From NCBI RefSeq assembly GCF_003343245.1, contig NZ_CP024901.1, forward strand, positions 1,674,001-1,738,000: a stretch of 64,000 nt of DNA. The letters are read 5' to 3'. Source of the DNA: Photorhabdus laumondii subsp. laumondii. Its GTDB lineage: Bacteria > Pseudomonadota > Gammaproteobacteria > Enterobacterales > Enterobacteriaceae. The notes under the pieces are model-generated. The model made no database searches. It was not told the DNA's origin and saw only the letters and a program-made list of their open reading frames with translations. Position 1 is the stretch's first letter, and every line of letters starts with the position of its first letter. Shown one piece after another: positions 51,558 to 61,205 of this stretch. The position numbers and the translations under genes were made by a program.

Positions 51558-52700
51558 ATGTATTCACCTCAAGCATTTCGGGACAATTATTTTAGCGGGT
51601 TGCATGGCCTTGTCCATCTTGCCAGTTGTAGTATTTCTCCTCGTTCTCAGTTCCTTGATGCAGCGATGGAAACGATGCTAGTTGATATGGCAAAAAATGA
51701 GCTGGCGTGGGTGTATTTCGAGCGGCAAACCGAACAGGCCAGGCGCTTGTTTGCTGAGTTTATAGGCGCAGATGCATCACAAATAGCGATTTTGCCAAAC
51801 GCAACGATAGCTGCTTATCAGGTTATTTCAACGCTAGTAGCCAATTCCGGAGAACAAATTCTTTGTACGGAAGATGAATTTCCGTCTCTGTCCCATGTTT
51901 GGTTGCAACAAGCGAGTCGTGGACTCGTCACGCGTTGCATAGAAAGTCAGGTTTCAGACGAAAGTTTTGTCACCATTACCTGCGCAATGTTGGGCAGCAA
52001 TACATGTTTAGTTTCAGTACCGTTAGCCAGTTTCCGCACAGGTAGACGATACCCGGTCGAATTAATAACAGAACTCGCTAATCAATCACAAGTTCCAATA
52101 TTAGTCGATGCATACCAAGGGCTAGGTGCTGAAAAAATTAATGTCAGTGAATTGAATTGTGATTACCTGATCTGTGGCAGCATGAAGTACATGTTAGGTT
52201 TGCCAGGTATTGCATTCCTTTATGTAAAAGATGGCATTCGTAACACCGTTGCACTGGGGCTGACTGGATGGCAAGGACGTAAAGAGCCATTTGCTTTTAA
52301 CCCATCGTTGGTGGATTTCCCCGATTGCGCCAAACGATTTGAAACCGGAACTCCTGCTGTGCCCGCGCTTTATGCGGCAAGCAGCGCCTTAACTGCACTT
52401 TTGACTTTAGATTTTGAGCAAGGTCGGCTGCATATTCAGACATTAGTTGAACTTGCTATCGACATTTTGGAAAAAGGCGACGTGACAATCGTAAAGGTCC
52501 CCGGAACATTATTTTCGGCGCATATTGCTTTGCTTGTTCCAAATGTTCCTGCATTGGACACGCACTTAAAACAGCACAAGATAATTACAAGCCCGCGAGG
52601 TGAGATGCTCAGACTTGCGTTTCATCACTTTAATACGGCAGACGAAGTTGTTCAAACATGTAGATTGATTTGCGCGTACTTCAAAACCCAAATATGGTGA
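51558..52700 (+). CDS. Class V PLP-dependent enzyme (aminotransferase/lyase, NifS/kynureninase superfamily)
   Basis: 380 aa. The PLP lysine is Lys210 in ICGSMKYMLGLPG, with the cofactor-binding Asp in ILVDAYQGLGAEK. The fold is that of class V aminotransferases (cysteine desulfurases, kynureninases). Which reaction it performs is not clear; beside a tryptophan dioxygenase a kynureninase-like C-C cleavage is attractive, but the sequence looks nearer the desulfurase branch. It starts 6 bp after the dioxygenase stop. Confidence 0.7.
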   Translation: MYSPQAFRDNYFSGLHGLVHLASCSISPRSQFLDAAMETMLVDMAKNELAWVYFERQTEQARRLFAEFIGADASQIAILPNATIAAYQVISTLVANSGEQILCTEDEFPSLSHVWLQQASRGLVTRCIESQVSDESFVTITCAMLGSNTCLVSVPLASFRTGRRYPVELITELANQSQVPILVDAYQGLGAEKINVSELNCDYLICGSMKYMLGLPGIAFLYVKDGIRNTVALGLTGWQGRKEPFAFNPSLVDFPDCAKRFETGTPAVPALYAASSALTALLTLDFEQGRLHIQTLVELAIDILEKGDVTIVKVPGTLFSAHIALLVPNVPALDTHLKQHKIITSPRGEMLRLAFHHFNTADEVVQTCRLICAYFKTQIW

Positions 52701-52748
52701 ATATAAGTTAATTATTTCAATAAATTATAATAAAAGGAAAGTTTTACA

Positions 52749-54035
52749 GTGCTGGATATATTAGAACTTGAGCATCCAAGATTTACTAGTTTGCTTTGTG
52801 ATTACAGTGATTCAGAAACAATCACTATTAATCTTAGCATTCACACCATATTGCGGTTTGCCAAGGAAAATAAAGCAACCTTCCCATATCAGGATGTTGT
52901 TCGCATGTATCATAAGACAGGTAAACATTTCGTTCCTGAATATTTTCTCGAGCTGTTGAATATTACTAGAAAAGAGTGCGCAAAATTAAACAGTGAGGAA
53001 ATTGAGCAAGTCACACGTTTTTTGAATGTCTTGTTGGATAAATACGACGGTACTTATGACTACCGCTCTTATCTGGCGCTTGAATTGTTAAACATGCCTG
53101 ATGACCAGACAGAGATTAAAGCATACGCAGAAGCGCAATCCCACATTGACCGTATGATGTTACTGCTTACGGCGGATATACTCAAATTTGAACTTGGCGG
53201 GTTAGTAACAGAGGGAAATTTTAGACATCAGTTACCAGAACGTACTTTAGTTGAAAAACGTTGTGCTATGGCTCTAAAAGCGGTGACTCCATACGTACAA
53301 CGGGCTAAGTTGTCCTATATTTCATCGGAATATGTTATCGAATCAGCAAAACATTTTATTGCCGCAGTAGAGCAAAGGAAAACACACAACGATGAGCAAA
53401 TGCTGATGACAACTAATTTACCCGTCTATCTCATTCACGACGAATATATGTTCATTCGGGTCTTACAAACGTTCGAATACACTTTCTCTTGGATTGCAGT
53501 TGGTTTGAGGGCGACAATTGAAGCTTGCACTGATTCGCCTAGCCAGGCAAGTATTCTGGTCGAAAGTTGCGAGAAAAAAATTAAAGAAGCCATCGGTTTT
53601 TTCCATTTACTGTCTTCTATGCGTGCGGAATCCTTTAAGGTGTTTCGTGCATATACTGAAGGCGCAAGTGCGATCCAATCAAGAAACTACAAGCGTATTG
53701 AATCACTATGCAGACAACCGGATGAGGATCGGTTGAACTCTATTGCTTACGGCTCTGTCCCTGAAGTTCAAGAAAAACTGTTGGTGCGGCCAAATAACTT
53801 AGACCTTGCATTGAGTCAAGCGCAACAGAGTGGTCGTTTCAATAGCAACGACTTTGGTGAGGTCAAACAAGCCATGAAAAGTTTTGCTACGACGCTGAAA
53901 CGTTGGAAGCAAACCCATTATGGTCTTGCGATGAAGATGTTGGGTGAGGGCTCGGGTACTGGTTACACGGAAGGCACTCCTTATTTGGCTTTTGTCAAAG
54001 ACATCCCTGTTTTTGAAACCCAGCTTGATGAGTAG
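52749..54035 (+). CDS. Second tryptophan-dioxygenase-superfamily (PrnB/IDO-like) haem protein
   Basis: 428 aa, GTG start with AAAGGAAAG upstream. The C-terminal half has WKQTHYGLAMKMLGEGSGTG followed by YTEGTPYL, the haem-ligand (His390) and substrate-loop region of the TDO/IDO superfamily. The N-terminal half is all-helical and not recognisable as standard TDO. The size recalls PrnB of pyrrolnitrin synthesis, which rearranges a tryptophan ring. A second ring-modifying step is inferred; the substrate is unknown. Confidence 0.6.
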   Translation: MLDILELEHPRFTSLLCDYSDSETITINLSIHTILRFAKENKATFPYQDVVRMYHKTGKHFVPEYFLELLNITRKECAKLNSEEIEQVTRFLNVLLDKYDGTYDYRSYLALELLNMPDDQTEIKAYAEAQSHIDRMMLLLTADILKFELGGLVTEGNFRHQLPERTLVEKRCAMALKAVTPYVQRAKLSYISSEYVIESAKHFIAAVEQRKTHNDEQMLMTTNLPVYLIHDEYMFIRVLQTFEYTFSWIAVGLRATIEACTDSPSQASILVESCEKKIKEAIGFFHLLSSMRAESFKVFRAYTEGASAIQSRNYKRIESLCRQPDEDRLNSIAYGSVPEVQEKLLVRPNNLDLALSQAQQSGRFNSNDFGEVKQAMKSFATTLKRWKQTHYGLAMKMLGEGSGTGYTEGTPYLAFVKDIPVFETQLDE

Positions 54036-54044
54036 ATTACTAAG

Positions 54045-55667
54045 ATGAATAGTTCAAATAAAACCAAGATTGCTATTATTGGTGCAGGTCCAGTTGGCCT
54101 GATTTTATCAGCTCGACTGGCTTCATTCGGTATTACGAGCATCGTGATGGATAAAGCCCCTTATCTGCTTCGAAAAGGTTCTAAGGCCTGCCTGATCCAC
54201 GGCGATGCGCTAGAAGTACTTGATAAAGTCGGGTGTGGAGAACAGATTGCAAAAGAAGGGATTCATTGGCGGATAGCGCACACCTATATTCGAAATGTTG
54301 AGAGGATCACCCAAGAATACCCCGAACGCCCCGGTTATGGTGAATTTGTCAATATTTCCCAATACCGTATAGAGCAAGAGCTCGTTAAGCTGTTGGAAGC
54401 TAATCCCCTATGTGAACTCAGGTGGTCAAGTGAAGTCGTTGGTTATTCACAACAACAGGACAAGGTTAAGCTAGAGGTAAGACACTGTACCGAAACGGAG
54501 ACCCTAGAATTTGATTATGTAATTGCCTGCGATGGAGTTAGAAGCACGTTACGCGATCTGACAGAGGTTAACTTTACCGGATACACTCACCAAGATCGTT
54601 TTTTAGTTACTGATATTAAAGCAAATATTGCTTTAACCAAAGAACGTCACTTTCATTTTGATCCTCAGTTTAATCCAGGCCGTCAGTTGGTGATGCATCC
54701 TCAGCCCGACAATATATGGCGTATCGACTGGCAATTGCCTCCAGATGCGGATATTGAAGCTGAAAAGAAAAATGGCCAACTAGACAAGCGTATCAAGTCT
54801 GTCATCGGTGATATTCCGTATCAGATTGACTGGATCAGTACCTATCGTTTTAACCAGCGAGTTGTGGAGAAGTTCAGACTCAATCGACTGTTTTTTGCTG
54901 GTGATGCGGCTCACTCATTTCCACCTTATGGCTCTCGCGGCATGAACAGCGGGATTCAAGACGCAGACAACCTAGCATGGAAATTGGCGCTAGTAATTAG
55001 AGGAAGCGCAGGGGATGAATTGTTGGATACTTATCATGAGGAAAGGTTCCTTGCAGCGAAAGAGAATTTGAGACTGACGGAAGCCACGATACAGTTCATG
55101 GTCCCGCCAACACCTTTGAAGCAAATCTGGCGTGACACCGTGCTGCGAATTTCAGAAGTCTGGAAACCGCTTCGTAAGCAAGTGAATCACGGGAAAATGA
55201 CAGAACCTTTTACCTACGAATCTTCTAGTTTGATTGATTATAACCATCGGACACCTTATGTCGGTGCGTTCTCTCCGGATGTAGTGGTTTATATCGACGG
55301 AGAAAAAAGCCGCTTACGTAAGTTGTTCGGGAAAGGGTTTGTTTGTCTTTTTTGCGCAGACCCAAATAAGGTGAAGCAGTATTTAAATAAGCAAAGCCAC
55401 ACCTATAATGGTTTGGATTTTAGTTTGGTTGCTGCTGTACCAAAAGGATATTTCTCGCCAAAAGTGGACGAGAGACTTATCAGTGTTACTTACGACGATA
55501 TTCTGTTTTTTGAAACCCTGACAGAAAAACAAGATTCATTGTTTGTTATCCGTCCTGATGGCCATTTAGCAGGACATTACCTGCTTGATAACGCACCGTC
55601 TCTTAGTTTAATCCTGGAAAAAGTCAGTGGTACTGATTCCTTAACGTTTCAGCGTGAAGCATCATAA
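54045..55667 (+). CDS. FAD-dependent aromatic hydroxylase (phenol-hydroxylase type)
   Basis: 540 aa class A flavin monooxygenase. Contains GAGPVGLILSARLA (residues 12-25), the DG motif in VIACDGVRSTLRD, and the FAD motif FFAGDAAHSFPPYGSRGMN. The C-terminal about 150 residues form the thioredoxin-like domain seen in phenol hydroxylase/MhpA relatives. It would hydroxylate an aromatic ring, possibly a kynurenine or anthranilate-like intermediate. Confidence 0.8.
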   Translation: MNSSNKTKIAIIGAGPVGLILSARLASFGITSIVMDKAPYLLRKGSKACLIHGDALEVLDKVGCGEQIAKEGIHWRIAHTYIRNVERITQEYPERPGYGEFVNISQYRIEQELVKLLEANPLCELRWSSEVVGYSQQQDKVKLEVRHCTETETLEFDYVIACDGVRSTLRDLTEVNFTGYTHQDRFLVTDIKANIALTKERHFHFDPQFNPGRQLVMHPQPDNIWRIDWQLPPDADIEAEKKNGQLDKRIKSVIGDIPYQIDWISTYRFNQRVVEKFRLNRLFFAGDAAHSFPPYGSRGMNSGIQDADNLAWKLALVIRGSAGDELLDTYHEERFLAAKENLRLTEATIQFMVPPTPLKQIWRDTVLRISEVWKPLRKQVNHGKMTEPFTYESSSLIDYNHRTPYVGAFSPDVVVYIDGEKSRLRKLFGKGFVCLFCADPNKVKQYLNKQSHTYNGLDFSLVAAVPKGYFSPKVDERLISVTYDDILFFETLTEKQDSLFVIRPDGHLAGHYLLDNAPSLSLILEKVSGTDSLTFQREAS

Positions 55668-55681
55668 ACGGAGATTAACTT

Positions 55682-56611
55682 ATGTCGTCTACCCATAATA
55701 CGCCAGAATTCGCATGGCTAAATGGTGAATGCGTGCCTTGGGAAAAGTGTACCTTACATGCCAGAACGCAGGGCGCTTTTTGGGGCGCAAATGTTTTTGA
55801 AGGTGTGTGAGTCTATTGGAATAAAACGGATAAGCAAATGTATATGTATCGGATACGAGAGCATATCAAGCGCCTGCGCGATTCCATGAAGTGTGTTGAC
55901 ATGCCTGTCACTTTCACAGATCAAGAGATTGTTGAAGCTTGCATCGACCTAGTACGAAAAAACAACTTTAAGCAACATGTGCATCTGGTTATCGCTCCTT
56001 ATTTTGCGATGGGGAAAAACTTCGACCCACTTATTTATACCGAAGACACTGGTATGCATATTACAGCATTACCTATGCCAAGGTCTGCGCGTTATGACAC
56101 AGGGATGACGGCTTCGTTTTCAACTTGGAGACGAATCAGTGACGATTCAATGCCACCGAGGATTAAAACAGGAGCAAATTACCATAATAGCCGCTTAGCT
56201 CAGCATGAAGCGATGCGAAATGGTTTTGATACTGCGTTTTTTCTAAATCACAGAGGCACTGTGGCTGAAGGCCCTGGATCTTGCATCATGATGGTCAAAA
56301 ATAACCGACTGATCACGCCGCCAGGTTCAGCAGGCGTACTTGAAGGGATTACGGTAGACAGCATTATAAGACTAGCGAAGGATAAGCTTTCGGTTGAATG
56401 TGAACGAAGAGAAATTGATCGTACCGAGTTGTATTTGGCTGATGAAGTTTTCACCTGTGGCACTCTCGCTGAAATCGTTCCTGTGATTAGTGTTGACCGA
56501 AAGTCTATTGGGGACGGGCGTCCTGGTTTGATGACCCGTAAGCTTCAGGTTGCTTATGAAGACGAGGTGATGTCGAATTCGACATCTGAATATTCAACCC
56601 CTGTCTATTAA
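55682..56611 (+). pseudogene. Class IV (branched-chain type) aminotransferase with in-frame TGA
   Basis: The frame starts at ATG 55682 with GGAG upstream and reads 42 codons to ...GANVFEGV. It then meets TGA at 55808-55810 and continues VYWNKTDKQMYMYRIREHIK to 56611. Relatives have arginine here (EGVR), so CGA to TGA is the simple explanation. The rest is a normal BCAT-like enzyme: PLP lysine (codon 162) in KTGANYHNS and VAEGPGS. A downstream ATG (55838) could restart, but without the N-terminal strand. Either a pseudogene, a readthrough, or a sequence error. Confidence 0.75.
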
Positions 56612-56643
56612 GCCCATAATGAGAATAAGGAAATCTTAATACT

Positions 56644-57393
56644 ATGACATCTTCAATCTATGCGAAGTTCATGCAGGGGAAAGTTGAGGTACTTGACCTT
56701 ACAGCGCCGTTGTCAACGGAAACACCTGTGATTCGTTTGCCGCCTGAACGAGGGCAACCTTGGCCTTTTAAGTTGGAAAAAATAAGCCGTTATGACGAAA
56801 AAGGCAAAGAAGTTTATTGGAATAATATCCAGATGTCCGAGCATACAGGGACTCATTTTGATGCCCCTGTTCATTGGCGGTCAGGCAAAGATTCTATCGA
56901 TGTCTCAAGTGTACCTCCTAGACACTTGGTTGCGCCTGCCGCTGTAATTGATGTATCTGATCAAGTAACAGCCCCAGATTTTTTACTCGAACGTGAACAT
57001 GTCGATCAATGGTGCGAAGTCCATGGACCTTTACCTGTAGGTGGTTGGTTGCTATTCCGCTCAGGTTGGGACAGTCGAGACTCAGATGCTGATACCTTTC
57101 TTAATCATGGTCATACCCCAGGGGTAAGTGAAGCTTGTGCAAAATGGTTGGCTGAGCAAACACCAATTATAGGTATCGGGGTGGAGACTGTTGGAACCGA
57201 CGCGGGTCAAGCCGGAAAATTTGAACAACCTTACCCCGTACACTGGTACTTTCACGGGGCGGGAAAATATGGCCTGACTCAGTTGAAGAACCTAGCAAAG
57301 TTACCGCCAACAGGTGCAGTTATCATGATAGCGCCGCTTCCCATCGTTGGTGGTTCAGGAAGCCCTTGCAGGGTGTTGGCACTTGTTGAATAA
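56644..57393 (+). CDS. Cyclase-family metal hydrolase (KynB/arylformamidase-like)
   Basis: 249 aa with the metal-binding motif HTGTHFDAPVH (His67, His71, Asp73, His77), the hallmark of the cyclase/KynB family. In the kynurenine pathway KynB deformylates N-formylkynurenine, which fits the dioxygenase at the head of this operon. Length is a little above KynB (about 210). AAGGAA precedes the ATG. Confidence 0.75.
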   Translation: MTSSIYAKFMQGKVEVLDLTAPLSTETPVIRLPPERGQPWPFKLEKISRYDEKGKEVYWNNIQMSEHTGTHFDAPVHWRSGKDSIDVSSVPPRHLVAPAAVIDVSDQVTAPDFLLEREHVDQWCEVHGPLPVGGWLLFRSGWDSRDSDADTFLNHGHTPGVSEACAKWLAEQTPIIGIGVETVGTDAGQAGKFEQPYPVHWYFHGAGKYGLTQLKNLAKLPPTGAVIMIAPLPIVGGSGSPCRVLALVE

Positions 57394-57432
57394 CACAAAG
57401 TTAATTTGCGAAGAGTTTTTAAGGAAGAGTCG

Positions 57433-58686
57433 ATGAATTCAAAGTACTGCTTGTTACTAGGAACAGAGAAAAACAGATTTCGTGCATTGGTTGCCACGGC
57501 TAGAGCAACCAACATGAAAATAGCGATCATGGCCCCAAGTGGTTATGTTAATGGAAACCGTTACGCTGATCTAGTGATTGACGGTAACCCAGAAAACATT
57601 GAACAAGCTCTGGCTGCAGTACAGACCTTTGCCGAGCGAGAAGGAATGCAACCGGGCGCAGTTGTTCCATTGACAGAAATGACGATAGCCCCGGGGGCTC
57701 GTATCGCTCAGTACTATAATTTAAATTATTTGTCTGAAAAAGCGCTGACATTAACCCGCAACAAATTTGAAATGCGTAAGGCTGCACATGCAGGTGGGTT
57801 GAACGTTCCGAAGTTTGCACGTTTTAATCACCTTGAGCAGCTAGCGACCCTTGCTGAAGATTTTCCTTTTCCAGCAGTTGTAAAGCCGACCAACGCCGGG
57901 GGCAGTGAAGGTGTAACCTACGTAGCTAGCAAAGATGATTTGGCTAGTGCTTTTGCTAACTTGCGTCGAGTGACCGAAAATTATGGTAGTGAGTTTGGTA
58001 TAGCAGATAACGATTATCAGATAGAACAGTTTGTCGATGCTAGAATTGAGCTTTCGGTTGAAGTACTAAATACCAAAACTGGAAGACGTGTATTGGCAGT
58101 GACCGATAAAGAACTGACCCCGTTACCTCATTTTGTTGAAATCGGCCATTCCTTACCAAGTATAGAATCTGATAACGAAGCGCTTAAACAAGCAGCGCTT
58201 AAAGCCTGTGAAGTCTTGGATGTTGAACATGGTATAGCTCATGTTGAATTTATGATTGATCACAGTGGCAAGATTTACCTACTGGAGTTGAATGCGCGTA
58301 CTCCAGGCGGTGGCATTCCTGAAATATTCGAAAAAATAGCTGGAGTGAATATGCTCGAACTTCATTCTCGCTCTTATCTATACGATGAAGTTGAAGTACC
58401 TGCATATCACATGTCTGGACTAGCTGCGATTGGATTTATGAAAGCTAAGCAAGGAACGATTGAGCGAATTAAGTTGCCAGCTCAGCACGAGTTACCAAAA
58501 GGGGTATTTGGACTGCAACTTTGGACATCCGAAGGAGCTCGGGTCAATCCACTATACAGCAACGCAGAGCTTGAGGGTTATGTTGAATTCTTCTGGCCAG
58601 ACTATGAGCTAAATGGAAAACCGAAAGAGTACTTGATGCTTACACAACAATTGACTGAACAAATTTTCGAAATGGATGAAAGCTAA
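57433..58686 (+). CDS. ATP-grasp carboxylate-amine ligase
   Basis: 417 aa from ATG 57433 with AAGGAAG upstream. ATP-grasp features are FPAVVKPTNAGGSEGVTYV (nucleotide site), QIEQFVDARIELSVEV, and the Mg-binding ELNARTPGGG. This is the arrangement of L-amino-acid ligases that make dipeptides or amides through acyl phosphates. The stop overlaps the next start (TAATG). Confidence 0.85.
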   Translation: MNSKYCLLLGTEKNRFRALVATARATNMKIAIMAPSGYVNGNRYADLVIDGNPENIEQALAAVQTFAEREGMQPGAVVPLTEMTIAPGARIAQYYNLNYLSEKALTLTRNKFEMRKAAHAGGLNVPKFARFNHLEQLATLAEDFPFPAVVKPTNAGGSEGVTYVASKDDLASAFANLRRVTENYGSEFGIADNDYQIEQFVDARIELSVEVLNTKTGRRVLAVTDKELTPLPHFVEIGHSLPSIESDNEALKQAALKACEVLDVEHGIAHVEFMIDHSGKIYLLELNARTPGGGIPEIFEKIAGVNMLELHSRSYLYDEVEVPAYHMSGLAAIGFMKAKQGTIERIKLPAQHELPKGVFGLQLWTSEGARVNPLYSNAELEGYVEFFWPDYELNGKPKEYLMLTQQLTEQIFEMDES

Positions 58687-61148
58687 TGAATATACTTATT
58701 TTACACCGAGTTAGGTACGTTGATGTACTTTACCATCAGTCCATCGATCACGAACTACATAATGTTTACTACATTGGTATCGAAGAAAATCTGAATGAAA
58801 TTCCTGCCGATCTACGTTGTACCAAAATAGTAAGACCCGGCGTGGATGCTGTACACAAAGAAGTCCTCGAACAAATAGAAAATCTTGATGTTTGCTTTGA
58901 TCACGTTGTTTCAATTAATGAGTTTGAATTGATTGAGGCTGCCTTGATACGAGAAAAGCTCAACATTGCGGGCCCTAAAGTGGCCGATGTCGAAAAAGTT
59001 CGAAACAAAATTGTGATGAAACACTGTGTTGGCGCTGTAAATATTCGTATTCCTCAGTACATGTCTTTGTCCGATTTTATGAACTCAGAACGACTAGCGA
59101 TTCCTCCCTCTTCACAAGTTATTTTAAAGCCTCTGGATGGTGCTTCGTCAGTTGATGTGGTCAAGTTTGACAGTCAGAAAGTTTTGGAACAGGCGCTTAT
59201 AGATCGCACAACTGGAATTGTGGCTCTTGATAAAGAAACACCTGAACGGATTGAAAACTTTGAAGTTGAAGAATTTGTATCCGGTCCTGTATTGCATATC
59301 GACGGCATGATCCGTAACGGACAAATAGAGATGATTGTCGTCAGCCAATATATCAATACGTTGCTGGATTTTGCCAACGGCTATCCAGCAGGGTCTGTGC
59401 AGTTAGAAACCACGGAAGAGATGAAAACCTGGGCGCTTCAAATCTTAAATGCGGTTGATATATCTTTGGGGGCGTTCCATCTTGAAGCGATTCAAACAGA
59501 TACAGGGCCGGTGTTTCTTGAAATCGCTCATCGTATCGGGGGAGCTAGAATAGCTGAAACTTTGACGTTACAGACAGGGATTCATCCATCGATACTGGAA
59601 CTTGGATTGTTGCTAGACCCAGACTTCAAATTTGAACTTAACTATGATACCGGGTACAAATATGCGTGGTTTATTGTGCCTGGACATCAGCTGCCAGGAA
59701 ACTATGGCTTGGTGTCGGGGCATGAGTTTCTTTATGGCAAGGAAGAGGTTGTAATGCTGAATCAGCTTACGATGCAACAACCTTTAGTCAAAGCGGTTAC
59801 TTATAAAGAAAGTGAAATTCCGTTAGCCGGATTATTAAAAGCCAAATCCGCTAAAGAACTCACAGATCTGATTGATAGGTTGTTTGGACAGTTACAACTA
59901 ATATCTGTCGATACTCCTTTGCCTTATAGCGAGTGTATGCCCCAGAAAAAGAAACACGTTCTTGTGATTGGTAATATTCGCCAACCTCATAAGACACTGG
60001 AAGCACAGGGATATGCTATTTCTTGGATGTACAAAAAAGTACCTAATTTTACGCATACGACTGAAGATCACAATCGTTGCGAGCGAATATTAATGTACAG
60101 CAACGAGTCTGCAATTCAGTTAATCAGTTTAGCGCGTTCAATTGATCAACTACAAAAAATCGATTCAGTTGTGTCTTTTCACGATGGAGCCCAGCTTGAT
60201 GCATTGACTATTGCAAATGCTCTAGAGCTACCTTTTAGTTTGTCAATGGGGGCTATAGTCAACACGAGAGATAAACAATTAAGTCGCAGGATTTTACGCG
60301 AAAAAAACCTGACAGAAGTGCAATCGGCGATAGCGGAGAATGAGCAAGATTTACATGATTTTTTCAAGATTTATCCACAAGTAAATAAAGTTATCGTTAA
60401 ACCAGTTGCTGGTACAGGCAGTGAAAATGTTCGATCGCTAGAAAGTAAAGAGCTTGAAACCGCTAACTTAGACAACGTTTACCCTGTGCTGGTGGAACAG
60501 TTTGTCGAAGGTCGCGAATTCAGTGTTGAAGCATTCATGCAAGAAGGTAAATGCCATATTTTTGCAATCACTGAAAAATTCAAAGATGCGCAAAGCTTTA
60601 TCGAGACAGGGCATTTGGTGCCTGCCCGTTTATCTAGCGATGAGCACGAGAAAATTGCTGCATTCATTGCCAAGGTGCTACCTGCTCTAGGGGTCGTGTC
60701 GGGTATTACGCACAGCGAAATTATGTTGGGTGAAAAGATAGAGCTAATAGAAACACACACTCGAGTAGGCGGAGACAGAATTTTTGACCTGGTACAGATG
60801 ACGACAGGAATAGATATGTATCGTCTACAAGCTCTGCAAAGTTTGGGTTTGCCTATCGGTGAAGACGAATTAACACCAAAACTAAACGGTAAACATGCGT
60901 GTATCAAATTTAAACTCAACGATCATCCTGGGAAAAAGGTTATTCGAGTGAACGGCGAGGAAGAAATCAAAAATTGGAGTGGTGTTGAAGATGTATCTAT
61001 CACTCATCAGGCAGGTGAAGTGCTGCCCCAAATAGTAAACAGCTTCGACCGCTCAGCCTCGGTGTTGGTGTTGTGCGACAGTTCTGAACAGGCGCTAAGT
61101 ATTGCAGAGGAAGCCATTCAGAAACTTGAATTTGTTGTAGGTGAGTAG
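58686..61148 (+). CDS. Tandem ATP-grasp ligase (two modules in one chain)
   Basis: 820 aa, composed of two ATP-grasp units. Unit 1 (about 1-410) has QVILKPLDGASSVDVVKF, EEFVSGPVLHIDG and FLEIAHRIGGARI. Unit 2 (about 420-820) has KVIVKPVAGTGSENVRSL, VEQFVEGREFSVEAFM and LIETHTRVGGDRI. Both retain the nucleotide-binding lysine and the metal-site acidic residues, so both could be active. A bifunctional peptide or amide ligase is inferred. Translationally coupled to the preceding ligase. Confidence 0.85.
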   Translation: MNILILHRVRYVDVLYHQSIDHELHNVYYIGIEENLNEIPADLRCTKIVRPGVDAVHKEVLEQIENLDVCFDHVVSINEFELIEAALIREKLNIAGPKVADVEKVRNKIVMKHCVGAVNIRIPQYMSLSDFMNSERLAIPPSSQVILKPLDGASSVDVVKFDSQKVLEQALIDRTTGIVALDKETPERIENFEVEEFVSGPVLHIDGMIRNGQIEMIVVSQYINTLLDFANGYPAGSVQLETTEEMKTWALQILNAVDISLGAFHLEAIQTDTGPVFLEIAHRIGGARIAETLTLQTGIHPSILELGLLLDPDFKFELNYDTGYKYAWFIVPGHQLPGNYGLVSGHEFLYGKEEVVMLNQLTMQQPLVKAVTYKESEIPLAGLLKAKSAKELTDLIDRLFGQLQLISVDTPLPYSECMPQKKKHVLVIGNIRQPHKTLEAQGYAISWMYKKVPNFTHTTEDHNRCERILMYSNESAIQLISLARSIDQLQKIDSVVSFHDGAQLDALTIANALELPFSLSMGAIVNTRDKQLSRRILREKNLTEVQSAIAENEQDLHDFFKIYPQVNKVIVKPVAGTGSENVRSLESKELETANLDNVYPVLVEQFVEGREFSVEAFMQEGKCHIFAITEKFKDAQSFIETGHLVPARLSSDEHEKIAAFIAKVLPALGVVSGITHSEIMLGEKIELIETHTRVGGDRIFDLVQMTTGIDMYRLQALQSLGLPIGEDELTPKLNGKHACIKFKLNDHPGKKVIRVNGEEEIKNWSGVEDVSITHQAGEVLPQIVNSFDRSASVLVLCDSSEQALSIAEEAIQKLEFVVGE

Positions 61149-61205
61149 TGTAACCATAAGTTCATCCAAGTACTTAGTACTGTATCTAACTGAAGGGAAA
61201 CATGA

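Noticed and set aside
55682..55840. Selenocysteine or other recoding at the TGA
   Set aside because: Relatives have arginine, not cysteine, at this position, and no obvious recoding stem-loop follows; a CGA-to-TGA change is simpler.
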